Source: Planctomycetota bacterium
Lineage (GTDB): Bacteria > Planctomycetota > Brocadiia > Brocadiales > Bathyanammoxibiaceae
Direction of reading: 5' to 3'
Length of the DNA stretch: 10,277 nt
Assembly (NCBI GenBank): GCA_030623665.1
Contig: JAUXLO010000047.1
Span: forward strand, 1 to 10,277
How positions within the stretch are numbered: the stretch's first letter is position 1; each line of letters starts with the position of its first letter. The position numbers and the translations under genes were made by a program. This document shows positions 9,571 through 10,277 of this stretch, in pieces. The notes beneath the pieces are model-generated. The model worked only from the letters and a program-made list of their open reading frames with translations, was not told the DNA's origin and made no database searches.

Positions 9571-9846
9571 ATGCCAGTTACTGTAAGAGTTCCTACGCCG
9601 CTCAGGCCCTTGACCGGTAACGCCGAGCAGGTAGAGGTCTCAGGCAGTTCTATAAGGGAGATAATAAACGATCTGGAGTCGAAGCACTCGGGTATCAAGA
9701 ACAGACTCTGCGACGAAAAGGGCGAGATACGCAGATTTATCAACGTATACCTGAACGACGAGGACATCCGGTTCATGCAGAACCAGGACACACCCGTAAA
9801 AGACGGCGACCGGATCTCCATCATCCCCGCTATCGCTGGGGGTTAG
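9571..9846 (+). CDS. Ubiquitin-like sulfur-carrier protein (MoaD/ThiS/CysO family), candidate MetO
   Basis: The 91-residue beta-grasp protein ends in AIAGG. In this family the terminal Gly-Gly is adenylated by a MoeB/ThiF-type enzyme and turned into a thiocarboxylate that donates sulfur. It resembles CysO of Mycobacterium more than MoaD or ThiS: PTPLRPLTG near the N-terminus, INDLESKHSGIKNRL in the middle, RRFINVYLNDEDIRF, then DGDRISIIPAIAGG. CysO feeds a cysteine synthase; here the neighbour is a ThrC-like enzyme, so a MetO role in homocysteine synthesis is more likely (inference). The Gly-Gly is already exposed, so no protease trimming is required. ATG 9571 has GGAG (9559-9562) 8 nt upstream. 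No activating enzyme or sulfur source gene is visible in the window. It is probably co-transcribed with the ThrC-like gene despite the 172-bp gap. Confidence 0.9.
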   Translation: MPVTVRVPTPLRPLTGNAEQVEVSGSSIREIINDLESKHSGIKNRLCDEKGEIRRFINVYLNDEDIRFMQNQDTPVKDGDRISIIPAIAGG

Positions 9847-9850
9847 TCAT

Positions 9851-9879
9851 GTAGGGGCGACCCGCCGGGTCGCACCTAC
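9851..9879. terminator. Strong palindrome between convergent genes, likely bidirectional terminator or repeat
   Basis: GTAGGGGCGACCC (9851-9863) pairs with GGGTCGCACCTAC (9867-9879) in 12 of 13 positions, with a GCC loop; the only mismatch is G9856/A9874. It begins 5 bp after the sulfur-carrier stop and its last base belongs to the nnrE stop codon (9879-9881), so it separates two convergent genes. No long T-run flanks it, which makes it an imperfect intrinsic terminator. The GTAGGGGCGACCC edge resembles dispersed intergenic repeats seen in many bacteria. Confidence 0.6.
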
Positions 9880-10277
9880 TAAACACCCTCCACCAGATCC
9901 CTGGGCATACCGATGTCGGCGACCACCACCTTGCCAACGTGTCCGGGACCTTCTGCCAGTGTAAAACCCTTCTTCGGCAACACAAAGGTCACTGTCCGGG
10001 CGGCCCTTACTGCCGCGCCCAGGACGTGACCGTCATTACAGTCAAGCCCCGACGGTATGTCTATGGACAATACAGGGACGCCGCTATTGTTTATGTCCTC
10101 TATTGCGGTGCGGTAGGGCTCTCTCACCGCACCCTCCAGTCCCGTCCCCAGGAGGCCGTCTATAATAAGGTCCGTGTCCTCTATCTCCGTAAAAATTCGC
10201 CGGGCATCGGGCGCAGTTGTGACCTCCTTAATATCGAGTCCCATCTTAACGAGCGTATTAAGGTGTGTCCACGGGTC
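9879..10277 (-). CDS. nnrE: NAD(P)H-hydrate epimerase (YjeF_N domain), 5' end outside the window
   Basis: NnrE interconverts the R and S forms of damaged, hydrated NAD(P)H so that a companion dehydratase can repair them. The visible 132 residues are the C-terminal part of the Rossmann-like YjeF_N domain. Reading in from the edge, the frame gives DPWTHLNTLVKMG, then TDLIIDGLLGTGLEG, the signature SIDIPSGLDCNDG, and VLPKKGF and GKVVVADIGMP segments. The frame stays open to the window edge, so the Met encoded at 10244-10242 is internal. The protein ends soon after the domain, with no fused C-terminal YjeF_C dehydratase, so the repair kinase/dehydratase must be encoded elsewhere. It is convergent with the sulfur-carrier gene, and its TAG stop touches the palindrome. 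It is functionally unrelated to the methionine genes. Confidence 0.92.
   Translation of the reverse strand, partial: DPWTHLNTLVKMGLDIKEVTTAPDARRIFTEIEDTDLIIDGLLGTGLEGAVREPYRTAIEDINNSGVPVLSIDIPSGLDCNDGHVLGAAVRAARTVTFVLPKKGFTLAEGPGHVGKVVVADIGMPRDLVEGV

Noticed and set aside
8136..9846. Sulfur carrier as molybdopterin (MoaD) or thiamine (ThiS) carrier with a standard thrC
   Set aside because: No molybdenum-cofactor or thiamine genes lie nearby, the sequence follows the CysO pattern more closely, and SAM-I control fits sulfur amino acid supply; it cannot be fully excluded.

Overview
The window reads as ordinary chromosomal DNA of a Gram-negative, lipopolysaccharide-making bacterium. The evidence is a Kdo transferase gene, a SecA with a C-terminal zinc-binding tail, and a moderately GC-rich base composition. 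Ile ATA and Arg AGG codons are common. I cannot fix the phylum from the sequence; the mix would suit Planctomycetota (Brocadiales-like), Nitrospirota, Omnitrophota or a related deep lineage. No mobile-element genes, CRISPR array, tRNA or rRNA were seen. Coding density is high, and all genes except the last run on the plus strand.

Region 1 (57-6457) looks like one operon. A sigma70-type promoter (TTGATA, 17 bp, TATAAT) sits just ahead of secA. It is followed by secA (104-2704), waaA/kdtA (2708-4048), metK (4017-5198) and ahcY (5195-6457). Gaps are tiny or negative (3 bp, -32 bp, -4 bp), so translation is probably coupled. MetK makes S-adenosylmethionine (SAM) and AhcY removes S-adenosylhomocysteine, which gives two steps of the methyl cycle. 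After a short palindrome comes a DUF1015 gene whose true start appears to be a CTG at 6509, 198 bp upstream of the first in-frame ATG.

Region 2 (7793-9846) is a separately controlled methionine-type unit. A palindrome near the end of the DUF1015 gene is followed by a promoter with perfect consensus hexamers (7873-7900). Next come a complete SAM-I riboswitch (7910-8030) and a strong intrinsic terminator (8045-8080). Downstream are a threonine-synthase-family PLP enzyme (8136-9398) and a small ubiquitin-like sulfur-carrier protein ending in Gly-Gly (9571-9846). SAM control plus a sulfur carrier argues that the enzyme is not, or not only, a threonine synthase. It more likely belongs to the MetM/MetO route, in which a ThrC-like enzyme makes homocysteine from O-phosphohomoserine using a protein thiocarboxylate. 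The window would then hold homocysteine synthesis, SAM synthesis and SAH recycling side by side, with the SAM switch closing the loop.

Region 3 (9851-10277) has a strong palindrome between convergent genes, then the 3' part of a minus-strand NAD(P)HX epimerase gene (nnrE) that runs off the window. Intergenic palindromes at 7800-7823 and 9851-9879, and a degenerate repeat-like element at about 9412-9490, are the main non-coding structures besides the riboswitch.
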